The notes beneath the pieces are model-generated. The model was not told where the DNA came from, made no database searches, and saw only the letters and a list, made by a program, of their open reading frames with translations. A stretch of 27,389 nt of DNA from PALSA-612 sp963755155 (GTDB taxonomy: Bacteria; Actinomycetota; Thermoleophilia; Gaiellales; Gaiellaceae), in contig CAVWIV010000008.1 in NCBI GenBank assembly GCA_963755155.1, positions 1 to 27,389 of the forward strand, written 5' to 3'. Position 1 is the stretch's first letter. Every line of letters starts with the position of its first letter. Shown here piece after piece: positions 7,223 through 15,322 of the stretch. The position numbers and the translations under genes are program-made.

Positions 7223-10200
7223 CTACGGCGTGTCGACCCGAACGATCGTCGGGTTCGGCATGCCGGCTGCGCCGCTGTACGCGACGGAGCCGCAGGTACT
7301 TCGTAGCAGCGGCCAGACCCCGCGAACGTGAGGTTGATCGGTGCCGTCGTACCCTGCGTGGCAGCCGCCTGGAGCCGTCACCGGTCATGTTCCCAGCGTC
7401 CGCCGTGCCAAGCAGCCACGTGTGGAGCTTGAACGGCGACGAGCCAGGCACGCCCCAACCGTGAACGACCACGGTGAGGTTCAACGCGCCGAAGTTGGGC
7501 CCGTTGCCTGCGTTGAACGTGACCGTCTCGGCAGACGTCCCACCGGCGCTCTGGCCGACGAGCGTCGCCCCTTGGAACACGCACAGGTCGAGGTCCGCGC
7601 TGGGAGCGACATCCGCGTCGAACAGCTGGAAGCGAATGATCGACGTCCCTGCTGGGACCGCCACCGGGTACAGCTTCATGTACGGCGACGCCGTGGTCGA
7701 GCACGAGCCGTCCGCCGGGTCATCCGCGACGGTGTCCGCGTTGACGGTCGCCGGGACGATGCCACGCGCGGTCGCCGAGAACGGACCGGTGTAGCCGAAC
7801 GTCACGTTGTAGTTGATCGGACCGCCGGTCCCGCTTACCTCGAGCCGGCGCGGCAAGCGCGACCGGCCTGATGACGACCGGGATGCGGACGACGTGGCCG
7901 AGATTGCCCGTGAGGATGATCTGGCCACCCGTGTAGGCGTTCAGCGTGCGCAGTCGTCCGCGTGAACGTCACGTTGAACGGTGCCGTAGCACCCGGAGCG
8001 ATTGCAAACGCCGCCGGGAGCGCCAACGGTGAAACCAGCCAGCCCGGTGAAGCTGGGCGTGTAGGTCTCTTCGCCGAACCGACGTTCTTCACCGTTCGGT
8101 TGACCGTCTGGACGCCGGCCATGTCGCCGATCGCGATCGACGCGCCGTTGAGGTCGCTCGCGTCCATGCTGAGCCCGCCGTGAGCGTCGCGCAGTAGGCC
8201 GGGTCGACCGCGTTCGTCGTCCCGCAGAGGAAGTCGAGCCAGTCGGTGAAGCCGGAGTCGAACACGAGGCCAGGGTTGGCCGCGTTGTTCGGCTTCACGT
8301 GACCCGCACCCTGCGGAAGATCACGAGCGGGTTCGTGTTCGGCCCGTCGAGGACGTCGGTGCCGGTGGTCATGAGCGCCGACTTGATCGCCATCGGCGAC
8401 CAGCTCGGGTGCAGGTCCTTGAGCAGCGCCGCGAGGCCGGCCACGTGCGGGCTCGACATCGACGTGCCGCTGCAGCGAGGTCGAAGTCACGGCCGTGCGT
8501 TGCCGCGGCGGAGCCACCGCCGCCAGGATGTCCTGGCCGGGAGCGATGACGTCCGGCTTGAGCAGGTCGCCGCCGCCCGCCGTCAGCGGACCGCGCGACG
8601 AGAACGCACGCGGTGAACGGCGCCGGGTCGGTCGTACGCGATCGTCGACTGGTTGATCGTCGCCGTCGCGCCTGCGGTGTCCGCATATGCATTGACGGCC
8701 GCATAGTCGGTGCTGCGAGACGTGCACCGTCGGGACGAAGTGGAAGTCGGCGTTCAGCGAGTTGAGCGCTCGGGTTGGCGAGCACCATCCCGTGCCCTCC
8801 AGCCATCCTCGACCGCCAGACTCTTGTCGACGCGGGCGTTGACGCCACGCTCGCAGAGCACGATCTTTCCGGCCGCAACGGCTGGGTCGATCGAGCCGAT
8901 GAAACGAGTCGTACCGCGGTGGCCGTCGTCCGGAAGCACCGCGACGGGCACGTGGACGTACGCCGGGTTCAGGGCATCTTCGGAGTCGATGAACGGCCTC
9001 GGGCCGACCGCCGACGCAACTGATGCGCCGAAGTACGTGATGCCGTTGCCGAGCGTTACCGATCCGGTGCCGTTGCGGTTGTGCGTGCCTGCTGCAACGG
9101 TCGTGATCCAGGGGCTCGGGTGGGCAACCGTCGCCTGTCGTCGGCCCGCTGTTGCCGGCCGAAGCAGCGACGAAGACGCCCGCGTCAGCCGCAAACAGGA
9201 ACGCGATCTCCGCCGGATCGGCGAAGTTCGTCGTCGTACCCAGATCGAGTAGTTGATGACGTCGACGCCGTCGGAGACCGCAGTGTCGATCGCGGCGACG
9301 AGGTCGGACGTGAAGCCGCTTGCCGTCGCGCCGTCCTGCGTGGACCAGAGCGCCTTGTACGCAGCGATCCGAGCACGCGGCGCCATTCCGCTGATCTTGC
9401 CGAATGCCGCAGCCGGCCCGGTGGGCATGACGCCGTTGTTACCGCCGGCAGTCGACGCCGGTGTGCGTGCCGTGCCCGTTGTAGTCCCGCGGGGACATGA
9501 ACTCCCACGGCCTCTGCGCCTCGAGAGCAGCATTGCCGCCCCACGCGGCGTTGAAGTACTCCGCGCCGATGAGCTTCTGGCCGCACATCGAGTTGTTGAA
9601 CTGCTCGCCGTTCTGGCAGTTGAAGTGACCACCTGGCATGTTCTGGTAGACGAGCTGCCCACTCGCATTGCGGTCGGAGAAGCTCTTGCTCTCAGGCCAG
9701 ATGCCCGAGTCCACGATGCCGATGACGATGTCCTCGCCAGGGCCTGCAGAGTTCTTGCCGCCGGCGCTGCCGTCAGCCTTGCCGCCGAGCTGGAACCAAA
9801 GGCCAGCCGGGTCGGTGAGGCCCAGGAACGTCGGCGTGGACGACGTGTCCATCGTCTGGAGCTCGTCCGCAGTGACCGCAGCGACATCCTTGGCCGCTTC
9901 GAGCTTCGCGGCCTGCCACTCGGTCAGCTCAGCAGAGAACCCGTTGTACGTGTACGTGTAGTCGTACAGCTTCTTGCCGCCGTTGACCTTCTGGAGCGCA
10001 CTGTTGTGCGTACCCTTGAGGTAGTCGACGTACTTCGCGACGTCAGGCGACGCCGGATTAAGCTTTTGGCCCTTAGCGGGCTTCGTGGCCTTGAGCCCAT
10101 TGACGCCGCCCGTATACGCGACGGCGGGGCTCTGAACCATCTGAACGATGTACGTCTTCGTCGCGTCGGACGGCGCACTGACGGCCGTCGGCACGGCGAA

Positions 10201-10260
10201 GACGATGCCCGCTGCCAGAATCGATACGGCAGCGAGCAACTTCAGCGATCTTGATCGCAC
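7223..10260 (-). pseudogene. Large secreted subtilase (S8 with PA domain), many frameshifts
   Basis: The gene spans about 1,010 residues but is broken by at least ten single-base indels between about 7330 and 9470. Homologous sequence continues in other frames throughout. Visible order: signal peptide (RSRSLKLLAAVSILAAGIVF), I9-type propeptide (TYIVQMVQSP...YNGFSAELT), S8 domain with a PA domain inserted (FIGSIDPAVAAGKIVLCERG), a Fn3-like region (TVKNVGSAEETY-like) and a C-terminal PPC-like domain (ASPYMKLYPVAVPAGTSI...HGWGVPGSS). The triad is recoverable: Asp in GIVDSGIWPES (codon 9709-9711), His in NGHGTHT (9472-9474), Asn in SAGNSGP and Ser in GTSMSSPH (8460-8462). Start GTG 10258-10260 follows GGGAGG. 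Stop is TAG at 7223-7225. Either a decaying pseudogene or a badly sequenced functional gene; preserved protein similarity in every segment favours error or very recent decay. Confidence 0.78.
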
Positions 10261-10264
10261 TTCA

Positions 10265-10271
10265 CCCTCCC
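10265..10271 (-). promoter_or_regulatory. Ribosome binding site of the longer subtilase
   Basis: On the minus strand GGGAGGG precedes GTG 10258-10260 by about 4-5 bases (GGGAGGGTGAAGTG). It supports the GTG start, which puts basic residues (RSRSLK) right before the hydrophobic signal-peptide core, over a further upstream in-frame start at 10284. Confidence 0.6.
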
Positions 10272-10321
10272 ATTTCGATGTCACTGACTATCGAAGCAGG
10301 GCGACTCTAAGTGATCTGGAG

Positions 10322-10379
10322 CGACCCCGCGTCGACACTGTGTAACCCTCCCTCGAACGAGGGATGGCCGCGGGGGTCG
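10322..10379 (-). promoter_or_regulatory. Foldable leader upstream of the longer subtilase
   Basis: CGACCCCGCG (10322-10331) pairs with CGCGGGGGTCG (10369-10379) with a single bulged base, enclosing two small hairpins: ACAC-T-GTGT (10335-10343) and CCCTCG-AA-CGAGGG in the middle of the enclosed segment. The element ends about 60 bases before the protease start codon on the minus strand. It does not match a riboswitch class I recognise. It could be a structured 5' leader or part of the upstream fumC terminator region. The rest of the 10261-10473 gap shows no gene. Confidence 0.35.
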
Positions 10380-10395
10380 GCCCTCCCAGTTAAAT

Positions 10396-10470
10396 GCGCC
10401 CACTCTCGCGGGCGCAACGACGGGCACTCTAGCTGACCGAAGTCGAGTAGCGCAAACCTGAGAGACAGGT
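10396..10470 (-). terminator. Hairpins after fumC
   Basis: On the minus strand, two stem-loops follow the fumC stop: a 5-bp stem (10456-10460 with 10466-10470) ending in GGTTTG, and a 6-bp GCGCCC/GGGCGC stem (10396-10401 with 10410-10415) followed by ATTTAA. Either could terminate fumC before the protease gene. Neither has a long U-tract. Confidence 0.45.
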
Positions 10471-10473
10471 CCG

Positions 10474-11796
10474 TCAGCCGTCGTGTGGCTTCGCCATCCG
10501 CCGGTAGTCGAGCGCTTCGTCGAGCGTGGCTTCGTCGACGCCCGCGTCGCGAGCGACGTCTCGCAACGAGCGGCCGGAGGCGGCGGCTTCCTTCACGATC
10601 TCGGCCGCCTTGTCGTAGCCGATGTGCGGGTTGAGCGCGGTTGCGGCGGACAGCGTGAGCTCGGCGTAGCGCTCGCAGGCCTCGCGGTTGGCCTCGATCC
10701 CGTCGACGCACTTCTCGGCGAAGAGCCGGGCGGCGCTCGCCGTGAGGGCGATCGAGTCGAGGAGGTTCCGCGCCATCAGCGGCACGAAGACGTTGAGCTC
10801 GAAGTGGCCCTGCATGCCGCCGACGGTGATAGCCGCGTCGTTGCCGATCACCTGGGCGGCCACCTGCGTCACCACTTCCGGGATGACCGGGTTGACCTTG
10901 CCGGGCATGATCGACGAGCCCTTCTGCAGCTCGGGCAGGAAGATCTCCGCGAGGCCGGCGCGCGGGCCGGAGCCCATGAGCCGGATGTCGTTCGCGATCT
11001 TCGTCAGCGAGACGGCCACGGTCTTCAGCGCGCCCGACGTCTCGACGAGGGCGTCGCGCGCGGCCTGCGCCTCGAACGGGTCGGCGGGGGCGGAGATCGT
11101 GAGGCCGGTTTCCTCCTGCAGGCGCGCGCGGACACGCTCGGCGAACTCGGGGTGCGTGTTGAGGCCGGTACCGACGGCCGTCCCGCCGAGCGGGATCTGG
11201 CCGAGGCGCGGCAGCGCGTCCTCGATGCGGGCGATGCCCTGGCGAACCTGGGCGGCGTAGCCGCCGAACTCCTGACCCAGCGTCACGGGCACGGCGTCCA
11301 TGAGGTGCGTGCGGCCGGACTTCACGACGTCGTCGAACTCCTCGGCCTTCCGCTCGAGCGAGGCCGCAAGCGTGTCGAGCGCGGGAAGCAGGTCGTCCGT
11401 CGCCTGGTCGAGCGCGGCCAGGTGCACGGCCGAGGGGAAGACGTCGTTCGACGACTGGCCCATGTTGACGTCGTCGTTCGCGTGGACGCCGTCGCCGGCC
11501 AGCGTCGCGATCACCTCGTTCGCGTTCATGTTCGACGACGTGCCCGAGCCGGTCTGGAAGACGTCGATCGGAAACTGGTCGTCGAGCTCGCCCGCGGCGA
11601 CGCGGTCGGCGGCGGCTGCGATCCGCTCGGCCTTGTCGGCGTCGAGCAGGCCGAGCTCGGCGTTGACGCGGGCCGCGGCGGCCTTGATCCGGCCGAGCCA
11701 GCGGGCGACAGGCGCCGGAATCGGCTGCCCGGAGACGGGGAAGTTCTCGACCGCCTTGCTCGTCTCTGCCCCCCAGAGCTCGTCCTTCACGGCCAC
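10474..11796 (-). CDS. fumC: Class II fumarate hydratase
   Basis: FumC interconverts fumarate and malate in the TCA cycle as an iron-independent homotetramer. The 440-residue protein is intact and carries the family signature GSSIMPGKVNP (293-303), the active-site stretch SGRTHLMDAVPVTLGQE with H164, the substrate-binding GSGTSSNMNANEV (83-95) and GTAVGTGLN (205-213). The start is GTG at 11794-11796; the nearby ATG 11811-11813 is out of frame. It lies 78 bases downstream of the ferredoxin-NADP reductase gene on the same strand, with a palindromic repeat in the gap. Its class over other lyases of the superfamily (aspartase, argininosuccinate lyase) is supported by the length and the THLMDAVPVTLGQE motif. 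Confidence 0.96.
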   Translation of the reverse strand: MAVKDELWGAETSKAVENFPVSGQPIPAPVARWLGRIKAAAARVNAELGLLDADKAERIAAAADRVAAGELDDQFPIDVFQTGSGTSSNMNANEVIATLAGDGVHANDDVNMGQSSNDVFPSAVHLAALDQATDDLLPALDTLAASLERKAEEFDDVVKSGRTHLMDAVPVTLGQEFGGYAAQVRQGIARIEDALPRLGQIPLGGTAVGTGLNTHPEFAERVRARLQEETGLTISAPADPFEAQAARDALVETSGALKTVAVSLTKIANDIRLMGSGPRAGLAEIFLPELQKGSSIMPGKVNPVIPEVVTQVAAQVIGNDAAITVGGMQGHFELNVFVPLMARNLLDSIALTASAARLFAEKCVDGIEANREACERYAELTLSAATALNPHIGYDKAAEIVKEAAASGRSLRDVARDAGVDEATLDEALDYRRMAKPHDG

Positions 11797-11818
11797 GCGG
11801 CGAGTCTAGCCATGTCCT

Positions 11819-11853
11819 AGTGTCTGACACTGAGGTGTGCCAATTCTGTGCCA
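11819..11853. repeat. Palindromic element (copy A) between fumC and the ferredoxin reductase gene
   Basis: AGTGTC-T-GACACT (11819-11831) is an inverted repeat with a single central base. It is followed by TGTGCCAATTCTGTGCCA (11836-11853), itself two TGTGCCA copies 4 bases apart. The same 18-nt unit with one mismatch recurs at 22555-22572 after another single-base-centred palindrome. This looks like a REP-type dispersed element. No transposase gene is in the window. Confidence 0.6.
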
Positions 11854-11874
11854 GTGCGTCCACAGAGGGGTCGG

Positions 11875-13243
11875 CTAGTTCGGCCCCGAGCGGGCGGCCT
11901 CGAGCAGCGCCTCCCAGCTCGTGAGCTTGATCCTCGGTCGCCCGTGCGGTTCGCCCGCGGTGCGTTCGCGGCGTCGATCGCCTCCCAGCCGGAGTAGACG
12001 ACTACGTCGATCCCACGCTCGGCGAGCAGGGCCTCGACGGCCTCGGCCGGCGCAGCGCGGCCGCCGATCGCGCCCTCCTCGACGTCCGCCAGCAGTGCCT
12101 CGACGGTCTCCGTCGCGTCCTTCTTGTTCGTGCCGATGACGCCCGTCGGGCCGCGCTTGATCCAACCCGCGCAGTAGACGCCAGGGAGCGCGGCTCCGTC
12201 GTCGCCGAGCACGCGGCCGCCCTCGTTCGGCATCGTGCCGCTCCCCTCGTCGAACGGGAGACCGGGACATGGCAGCCCCCGGTAGCCGACGCTGCGAAAC
12301 ACGAGCTCGCACGACAGCGTCTCGCGCTCGTCGGTCGCCTGGGCACGCACGCTCCCCTTGCCGTCCGGGACGAGCTCGTTGTGGACGAGCTCCACGCCCT
12401 CCACGCGCTCGTCGCCGAGAATCGCAACCGGAGACACGCGAAAGCGGAGGACGATGCGTCGCGGCTTGCCCGTTGGCTCCCGGGCACCGAACTCGCGCAG
12501 GATCTCCAGGTTGCGCTTGACGATGTTCGAAGCCTCGGCGAGCTCCGACTCGCTCGCGGAGTCGAGCTCGAGCTCGGCCGGGTCGACCACGATGTCCGCG
12601 CCGGCCAGGTCGCCCATCTCGTGGAGCTCCGTCGACGTCCACGACGCCTGGACCGGGCCCCGCCTGCCGAGAACCACGATCTCGCGGATCCCCGAGCCGA
12701 TGATGGCTTCGATCGACTCGTCGGTGGCGTCGGTCGGCGCGAGCTCCTCCCGGTGAGCGCGAGCATCCGCGCGACGTCGAGCGCGACGTTGCCGTTGCCG
12801 ACGACGACCACGCGCTCGGCCGACGCAAGGTCGAAATCGAGCTGCTGGTAGTCGGGGTGGCCGTTGTACCAGGCGACGAGCTCCGTGGCCGCCCATGAGC
12901 CGCGCAGATCCTCGCCGGGAATGCCGAGTCGCCGGTCGGCGGCCGCGCCATACGAGTAGATCACCGCGTCGTAGAGACGGGCGAGGTCGTCGTGCGCGAG
13001 ATCGCGACCGACCTCGACATTCCCTAGAAATCGGAAGCCCGGTTGCGCGGCGATCTTCTCGAACGCCCGCGAGACCGTCTTCAGCTGCGGATGGTCCGGG
13101 GCGACGCCGAGCCGCACCAGGCCCCACGGTGTCGGCAGGCGCTCGATCACGTCCACCTCGTGCCCGCCTGCGAGCAGTGGGCCGGCGGCATAGAAGCCGG
13201 CGGGGCCCGAACCGACGACCGCAACTCGAAGGCGCGCGCTCAT
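11875..13243 (-). CDS. Ferredoxin-NADP+ reductase, adrenodoxin-reductase (FprA) type, two frameshifts
   Basis: This FAD enzyme passes electrons between NADP(H) and ferredoxin. Features: N-terminal FAD-binding VVGSGPAGFYAA, LGVAPDHPQLK, the NADP-binding VVVGNGNVALDVARML, and the C-terminal GWIKRGPTGVIGTNKKDA typical of the FprA/adrenodoxin reductase family. One base is missing near 12751 (TREELAPTDATDESI restored) and another near 11970 (AAERTAGEPHGRPRIKLTSW restored), giving 456 residues, the usual family length. The start is ATG 13241-13243. It lies 18 bases after the Fe-S carrier gene on the same strand and upstream of fumC. The ferredoxin partner is not in the window; a role in supplying electrons to Fe-S assembly is an inference from the neighbour. 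Confidence 0.88.
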
Positions 13244-13261
13244 GCGCGCGATCCTACGAGG

Positions 13262-13679
13262 CTAGTGGGAGCAACCGGAGCCGCAGCCGCCGACCTCGGT
13301 GCCTTCGGGCAGCTCTTCGCCCTCTTCGACCTGGAACGAGTGGCCGCAGCCGCAGGCCGAGACGGCGTTCGGGTTCGAGATCTTGAACCCGGACTCGGTG
13401 ATCGTGTTGAGGAAGTCCACCTCGGCGCCCTGGAGGTACGGCGCGCTGAACGGGTCGACGACGACTGGTGACGCCGTGCGACTCGAGCTCGACGTCACCC
13501 TCCTGCAGGCCACGGTCGAACCCGAGCGCGTACTCGAAGCCCGAGCAGCCACCGCCCTGCACGGCAACGCGGAGGACAGTCGCCTCGCCCTCGGGCTCCT
13601 GCGCCTGGAGCTCCTTGATCTTCGACGCCGCCGCCTCGGTGAGGTTGACGAGCGTCTCAGTGCGTTCGACCGTTGCCAT
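13262..13679 (-). CDS. A-type Fe-S cluster carrier (HesB/IscA/ErpA family), one frameshift
   Basis: This small scaffold/carrier delivers Fe-S clusters to apoproteins. It has the three family cysteines: one in GGGCSGFEYALGFD and two in SACGCGHSF, separated by the usual distance after repair. One extra base near 13472 breaks the frame; removing it joins ELESHGV to PVVVDPFSAPYLQGAEVDFL, giving about 138 residues. An unusual C-terminal tail follows CGCG, acidic then cysteine-rich (GGCGSGCSH). The start ATG 13677-13679 begins MATVERTETLVNLTEAA. It is divergent from nuoA across a 156-bp gap and upstream of the reductase gene. Complex I encoded next door needs many clusters, so shared regulation would make sense, but this is inferred. 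IscA versus ErpA subtype is not resolved. Confidence 0.88.
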
Positions 13680-13742
13680 ATGGCAAGAGTACCACCCCGA
13701 CCGTCCGTCACCTGCCTGCCCGTGAGCGCCACTTTGTAACAC

Positions 13743-13805
13743 TCGGCTCACGCATCGTTGAGCCGATTTCCACCGTGCTCGTGCGCGCTCGTAACGTGCT
13801 ACGTT
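13743..13805. promoter_or_regulatory. Inverted repeats in the Fe-S carrier / nuoA divergent promoter region
   Basis: TCGGCTCA (13743-13750) and TGAGCCGA (13759-13766) form an exact 8-bp inverted repeat with an 8-base spacer. A second one, AACGT-GCT-ACGTT, lies at 13793-13805. Both fall in the gap where promoters for the divergent Fe-S carrier and nuo operons must be, so they are candidate operators. The first could also fold as a hairpin. No clear -10/-35 pair was identified. Confidence 0.4.
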
Positions 13806-13820
13806 CCGCCTGGCGACGCT

Positions 13821-13828
13821 AGGGAGGA
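13821..13828 (+). promoter_or_regulatory. Ribosome binding site of nuoA
   Basis: AGGGAGGA lies about 7 bases before GTG 13836-13838 and fixes the nuoA start there, rather than the in-frame start at 13758 that would add an unconserved N-terminal segment. Confidence 0.7.
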
Positions 13829-13835
13829 AATCGCG

Positions 13836-14198
13836 GTGCTCGACAGCTGGCTTCCGTTCCTCATCTACGGGATCTTCGCCGCCGCCATCCCGGCCTCGAT
13901 GGTGGTCATGTCGTTCCTTCTCGCCACGAGACCTGCCGCGAGGACGCGCGCGCGCGGCGTGCCGTTCGAGTCGGGCGTCTCCACCGGGCCGCTCCCCGAC
14001 CAGCGCTTCACCGTGAGCTTCTACTTCACGGCGATGCTCTTCATCGTCTTCGACATCGAGATCGTCTTCCTCTATCCGCTCGCCGTCGTCCTCGACCAGC
14101 TCGCGTGGTACGGCTTCATCGAGCTCGTCGTCTTCATCGGGATCCTCGTGCTGGGCTACGTCTACGTCTGGCGAAAGGGGGCGCTCGAGTGGCGGTAA
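13836..14198 (+). CDS. nuoA: NADH-quinone oxidoreductase subunit A
   Basis: First gene of the complex I operon. NuoA is a three-helix membrane subunit at the junction of the hydrophilic and membrane arms. From GTG 13836 the product is 120 residues, with transmembrane segments at about 7-30, 62-82 and 90-112. The conserved loop PFESGVSTGPLPDQRF (43-58) and the acidic pair in FDIEIVFLYP (D73, E75) are present. A strong Shine-Dalgarno sequence supports the start. The gene overlaps nuoB by 10 bases. Confidence 0.95.
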   Translation: MLDSWLPFLIYGIFAAAIPASMVVMSFLLATRPAARTRARGVPFESGVSTGPLPDQRFTVSFYFTAMLFIVFDIEIVFLYPLAVVLDQLAWYGFIELVVFIGILVLGYVYVWRKGALEWR

Positions 14199-14771
14199 AC
14201 GGCAAGCCGCTCGCGCGACTACGGCCTCAAGTCCGAGCGCGTGCTGTGGAAGGGCAAGGGCCCCGGCGTCTTCGAGCAGGAGGTCGAACAGCTCGAGGAG
14301 CGGCTCATGCTGACGACTCTCGAGCGGGCCGTCGCGTGGGCGCAGTCGAAGTCGATGTGGCCGGACACGTTCGGCCTCGCCTGCTGCGCGATCGAGATGA
14401 TGTCGATCGTCTCGTCGCGCTACGACATCGCGCGCTTCGGGATGGAGGCCTTCCGCGCGTCGCCGCGACAGGCCGACCTGCTCATCGTCTCGGGCCGCGT
14501 CGTCCACAAGATGGCCGAGCCGCTGCGGCAGATCTACGACCAGATGCTCGAGCCGAAGTGGGTGATCGCCATGGGCGCGTGCGCTTCCTCCGGCGGGATG
14601 TTCAACAACTACACGACGCTGCAGGGCGTGGACAAGATCGTGCCCGTAGACATCCACGTGCCCGGCTGCCCGCCGCGGCCCGAGGCGCTCATGGAGGGCA
14701 TCGTGAGGCTGCACGAGAAGGTCGTGGCCGGCGTGCCGCCCGCGTACGAGATTCGCGGAGCCGCGGAGTGA
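14189..14771 (+). CDS. nuoB: NADH-quinone oxidoreductase subunit B, one frameshift near the N-terminus
   Basis: NuoB carries cluster N2, the last Fe-S centre before quinone. The body is intact: FGLACCAIEMMS with the paired cysteines, GACASSGGMFNNY and PGCPPRPEALMEGI supply the four N2 ligands. GTG 14189, inside the end of nuoA and preceded by AAAGGGGG, gives the N-terminus VAVNGKPLA. One extra base near 14210-14213 then shifts the frame, after which DYGLKSERVLWKGKGPG continues. The repaired length is about 193 residues. If the break were real, a downstream start near 14241 would still yield the whole catalytic part. Confidence 0.93.
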
Positions 14772-15322
14772 TGTACGAGGGCGTTCCAGGCGTCGTGGAG
14801 ACCCGAGAAGCCCACGGCGAGACGACGCTCGTCGTCGATCCTTCGCGGCTTATCGAGGCCTGCCTCCACCTGCGCGACCGCCTCGACTTCAACTTCCTGT
14901 CCGACCTCTCGGCCGTCGATTACCTCGGCTGGGGCGAGGAGCCCGTCGCCGGCTACTGGGGGAACGCAGTCGGTCGCGATCTCAACGCGCCCGGCACAGC
15001 CGCGCTGCCGCGCACGCCCGAGCCGAAGCCGAAGCGCTTCGCCGTCAACTACCACCTGCTCCGTGTCGCGCCGGGTGCGGGTGCCGCACGGCGCGTCCGC
15101 GTCCAGGTCTGGCTCGACGAAGGCGAGGCCGCGCCGAGCGTCATCAGCGTCTGGCCGACCGCCGACTGGCACGAGCGCGAGGCGTGGGACATGATGGGCA
15201 TCCGCTTCGAGGGCCACCCGAACCTCGTCCGCATCCTCATGGAGGACGACTGGGAGGGCCACCCGCTTCGCAAGGACTACCCGATCGGCGGCGAGCCCGT
15301 CCGCTTCTCCGACGAAGTCTGA
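14771..15322 (+). CDS. nuoC: NADH-quinone oxidoreductase subunit C
   Basis: NuoC is a structural subunit of the peripheral arm that contacts NuoD. The 183-residue protein has the 30-kDa subunit signature near its end (EREAWDMMGIRFEGHPNL, then EDDWEGHPLRKDYP). Between YLGWGEE and FAVNYHLL there is an extra loop of about 33 residues (56-89, Pro/Ala/Gly-rich) that compact NuoC proteins lack. It starts on the ATG overlapping the nuoB stop (TGATG) and overlaps nuoD in the same way. NuoC and NuoD are separate here, not fused as in Escherichia coli. Confidence 0.95.
   Translation: MYEGVPGVVETREAHGETTLVVDPSRLIEACLHLRDRLDFNFLSDLSAVDYLGWGEEPVAGYWGNAVGRDLNAPGTAALPRTPEPKPKRFAVNYHLLRVAPGAGAARRVRVQVWLDEGEAAPSVISVWPTADWHEREAWDMMGIRFEGHPNLVRILMEDDWEGHPLRKDYPIGGEPVRFSDEV

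Noticed and set aside
10483..11820. 445-codon open frame opposite fumC
   Set aside because: fumC on the other strand has full family motifs and correct length; the opposite frame is low-complexity Val/Arg/Gly/Asp and shows no domain.
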